Positions 31,635-33,436 of a stretch of 33,436 nt of DNA are shown here, one piece after another (the first letter of the stretch is position 1; each line of letters opens with the position of its first letter). The stretch is from NCBI GenBank assembly GCA_964612995.1, contig CAZTGE010000035.1:1-33436 (forward strand), given 5' to 3'. Both the position numbers and the translations under genes were made by a program. The notes under the pieces were generated by a model. The model was not told the origin of the DNA. It did no database searches and saw nothing but the letters and a program-made list of their open reading frames with translations. Source of the DNA: SLQH01 sp964612995. Its GTDB lineage: Bacteria; Planctomycetota; UBA11346.

Positions 31635-33227
31635 ATGATCACCGTTTCCGAACTCACGGTCCAGTTCGGCGAGCATCCGCTGTTCGAGAACGTCAACCTC
31701 CGTCTGGTCGGCGGGAACTGCTACGGCATCATCGGCGCCAACGGGTCGGGCAAGTCGACCTTCCTCAAGGTGATCACCGGCGAGCTCGAGCCGACCACCG
31801 GTTCGATCGCGCTCGATCCCGGCTGCCGCATGGGCTGGCTCAAACAGGACCGCGATGCCTTCGAGGACGTGCGCATCCTCGACGTGGTGGTCCAGGGCCA
31901 CGAAGAGGTCTGGCGGCTGCAACAGCAGATGGATGAACTCTACGCCAAGGAGGACTTCTCCGACGCCGACGGCGAGGCGGTGGCGCATCTGCAGCAGCGT
32001 TTCGATGAGATCGACGGCTACTCCCAGGAGTCCAACGCAGCCGAGGTGCTGACCAACCTCGGGGTCGCGCCCTCGCTGCATCAGCGGCCGATGCGCGAGA
32101 TCGACGATGCGCTCAAGGTCCGGGTGCTGCTGGCGCAGGCGATCTTCTCCCGTCCCGACCTGCTGCTGCTCGACGAGCCGACCAACAACCTCGACATCGA
32201 GACCATCGCCTGGCTCGAGCAGTTCCTCGCCGATTACGAGGGCTGCATCCTGGTGGTCAGTCATGACCGCCACTTCCTCAACCGTGTCTGTTCACACGTG
32301 CTCGACGTGGACTTCCGCACCATCCGCCCCTTCGTCGGCAACTGGGACGTCTACGCCGCTGCCGAGGCCTTGGCCCGGGCCCGGCGCAGCAAGGAGCAGT
32401 CGCGCATCGATCAGCAGGTCGAGAAGCTCAAGGGCTTCGTCCAGCGCTTCCGCACCAACGCTGCGCGTTCGCGTCAGGCGACCAGCCGCCAGAAACAGAT
32501 CGAGCAGCTTTCCGGCCAGCGGGTGATGCCCTCGAGCCGGGTGGCGCCGCGTCTCCGGTTCGCGTTCGAGCGGCCGAGCGGGCATGATATCGTCCGGGTG
32601 GAAGGCCTCGGCTTCGCCCATGACGCCGACACCACCATCTGTCGCGACCTCGCCTTCGCCATTGAGCGCGGCGACAAGATCGCGGTCGTCGGTCGCAACG
32701 GCATCGGCAAGACCTCGCTCATCCGCCTGCTGCTCGGCGAACTCGAGCCCGATGCCGGCAGCGTGACCTGGGGCAGCACGGTCACCCGGAGTTACTTCCC
32801 CCAGGAATCGGGCGCGCTGTTCGCCACCGACGAGAGCATCCTCAGCTGGATCGGGCATTATGCCGAGGTCCAGGACATCAACACCATGCGGGCGATGCTG
32901 GGTCGGATGCTGTTTTCGGGCGAGGAGGTCAAGAAGCCGGTCAACGTGCTGTCGGGTGGCGAGCGGGTCCGCTGCCTGCTGTCGATGGTCATGCTCCAGG
33001 GGGCCAACTGCATGATCCTCGACGAGCCGACGAACCACCTCGACCTCGAGAGCATCGAGGCCTTGCAGGAGGCGCTGGAGGGCTACGACGGCACGCTGAT
33101 ATTCGTCAGCCATGACCGTCAGTTCGTCGACAGCGTCGCGAGGCGGGTGTTGGTGATGCACGAGGGTGGGATCGAGGACTGGCGGGGCAACTACAGCGAC
33201 TACCGCGCCGCCAAAGGTCTCGACTGA
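31635..33227 (+). CDS. ybiT: ABC-F family ATPase, YbiT-type
   Basis: A 530-residue cytosolic protein with two ABC ATPase domains and no membrane part. ABC-F proteins bind the ribosome and affect translation or antibiotic resistance. Domain 1: Walker A GANGSGKST (34-42), a degenerate signature (EIDDALKVRVLLAQ, also odd in YbiT), Walker B LLLLDEPTNNLDIETI, and the switch His in SHDRHFLNRVC. The linker carries the family stretch QRFRTNAARSRQATSRQKQI. Domain 2: Walker A VGRNGIGKTS, signature VLSGGERVRCLL, Walker B MILDEPTNHLDLESIEAL, and SHDRQFV. GGAGGG precedes the ATG at 31635. The whole-length likeness to E. coli YbiT is strong. It is a single gene, followed by a big stem-loop. Confidence 0.95.
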   Translation: MITVSELTVQFGEHPLFENVNLRLVGGNCYGIIGANGSGKSTFLKVITGELEPTTGSIALDPGCRMGWLKQDRDAFEDVRILDVVVQGHEEVWRLQQQMDELYAKEDFSDADGEAVAHLQQRFDEIDGYSQESNAAEVLTNLGVAPSLHQRPMREIDDALKVRVLLAQAIFSRPDLLLLDEPTNNLDIETIAWLEQFLADYEGCILVVSHDRHFLNRVCSHVLDVDFRTIRPFVGNWDVYAAAEALARARRSKEQSRIDQQVEKLKGFVQRFRTNAARSRQATSRQKQIEQLSGQRVMPSSRVAPRLRFAFERPSGHDIVRVEGLGFAHDADTTICRDLAFAIERGDKIAVVGRNGIGKTSLIRLLLGELEPDAGSVTWGSTVTRSYFPQESGALFATDESILSWIGHYAEVQDINTMRAMLGRMLFSGEEVKKPVNVLSGGERVRCLLSMVMLQGANCMILDEPTNHLDLESIEALQEALEGYDGTLIFVSHDRQFVDSVARRVLVMHEGGIEDWRGNYSDYRAAKGLD

Positions 33228-33334
33228 CGAGAAACCGCAGTAGCGCCGCAGCTGCTGCGTTGCCTCCTCGTCGTTTGCAGCAGCAAACTTCCTCGTCGGA
33301 CGCCTTGCATCTGCGCCGCTACTGCGGTTTCTCG
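33228..33334. repeat. Long stem-loop directly after the ABC-F gene
   Basis: Starts at the first base after the ABC-F stop. An 18-bp perfect arm, CGAGAAACCGCAGTAGCG (33228-33245), pairs with 33317-33334, and pairing goes on inward with two mismatches. At its centre is a small hairpin, GTTTGC-AGCA-GCAAAC (33273-33288), flanked by the direct word CCTCGTCG. It may act as terminator, but its size and the 12-mer GTAGCGCCGCAG shared with the leuC-leuD repeat (14787-14798, 14943-14954) suggest a dispersed palindromic element. The rest, 33335-33436, holds no gene I can support. Confidence 0.75.
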
Positions 33335-33410
33335 GCGTTTTCGGTGTGCTGGGTGGGGTGGTTGGCGTTGTTTGCTTCGCGGTAACTGCTCAGACCTTCC
33401 TGGAGTTCTT

Positions 33411-33436
33411 TCTACAATTACCACAGAGGACACAGA
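33411..33436. repeat. Possible start of a further dispersed repeat at the window edge
   Basis: The window ends ...TTACCACAGAGGACACAGA. Short-period ACAGAG/GACACAG sequence of this kind often begins dispersed repeats between genes in PVC-group genomes. It is cut by the window end, so the call is only a note. Confidence 0.25.

Overview
The window is 33.4 kb of GC-rich chromosomal DNA with no phage, transposase, CRISPR array or RNA gene that I could find. A planctomycete or another PVC-group bacterium is my best guess. The guess rests on a fused SecD-SecF, two very large membrane-anchored Hanks-type kinases with an outer sensor-like domain, a FecR/jelly-roll protein, a secreted PQQ-type propeller protein, and structured intergenic repeats. 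No rRNA or marker gene settles the taxonomy. One 100-N assembly gap (26127-26226) interrupts a kinase gene.

Layout. 1-3.55 kb: two direct copies of a ~100-bp three-hairpin repeat flank a minus-strand block (AraC regulator, secreted coiled-coil protein, FecR-like membrane protein, and an ORF whose N-terminus runs into the repeat). 3.6-5.6 kb: a GH43-like five-bladed-propeller enzyme (+), a small secreted protein (-) and the fluoride channel CrcB/FluC (-). 5.8-9.3 kb: a stand-alone receiver protein, a long imperfect inverted repeat, and a CPA2-type cation/proton antiporter fused to two PTS EIIA-like domains. 9.3-13.0 kb: a small membrane protein, a GNAT acetyltransferase, a second receiver gene broken by a one-base homopolymer shift, and a secreted PQQ-propeller protein. 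13.3-15.6 kb: leuC and leuD, separated by a 2.3-copy 156-bp tandem repeat that is read through by an ORF overlapping both genes by ATGA.

15.7-19.6 kb: five poorly known genes, including a lipoprotein alpha/beta hydrolase and an AI-2E-family permease; two convergent pairs overlap at their 3' ends. 19.7-24.6 kb: the protein-export operon on the minus strand, yajC - a SecD-periplasmic-domain-like protein without the SecD channel - fused secDF. 24.7-31.5 kb: a minus-strand block of a 79-residue protein, kinase A, kinase B (GTGA overlap with A) and a small secreted Cys-containing protein. 31.6-33.4 kb: a YbiT-type ABC-F ATPase, a long stem-loop, and the start of what may be another dispersed repeat.

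How the genes work together. Three groupings are convincing: LeuC/LeuD as the two subunits of isopropylmalate isomerase, YajC/SecD-like/SecDF as the accessory complex of the Sec translocon, and the two kinases as a co-translated signalling pair. The most unusual items are the extra SecD-like ectodomain protein, the repeat-derived ORF between leuC and leuD, and base-pair-preserving changes between the copies of the hairpin repeats. All functional statements come from reading motifs; no database search was possible.
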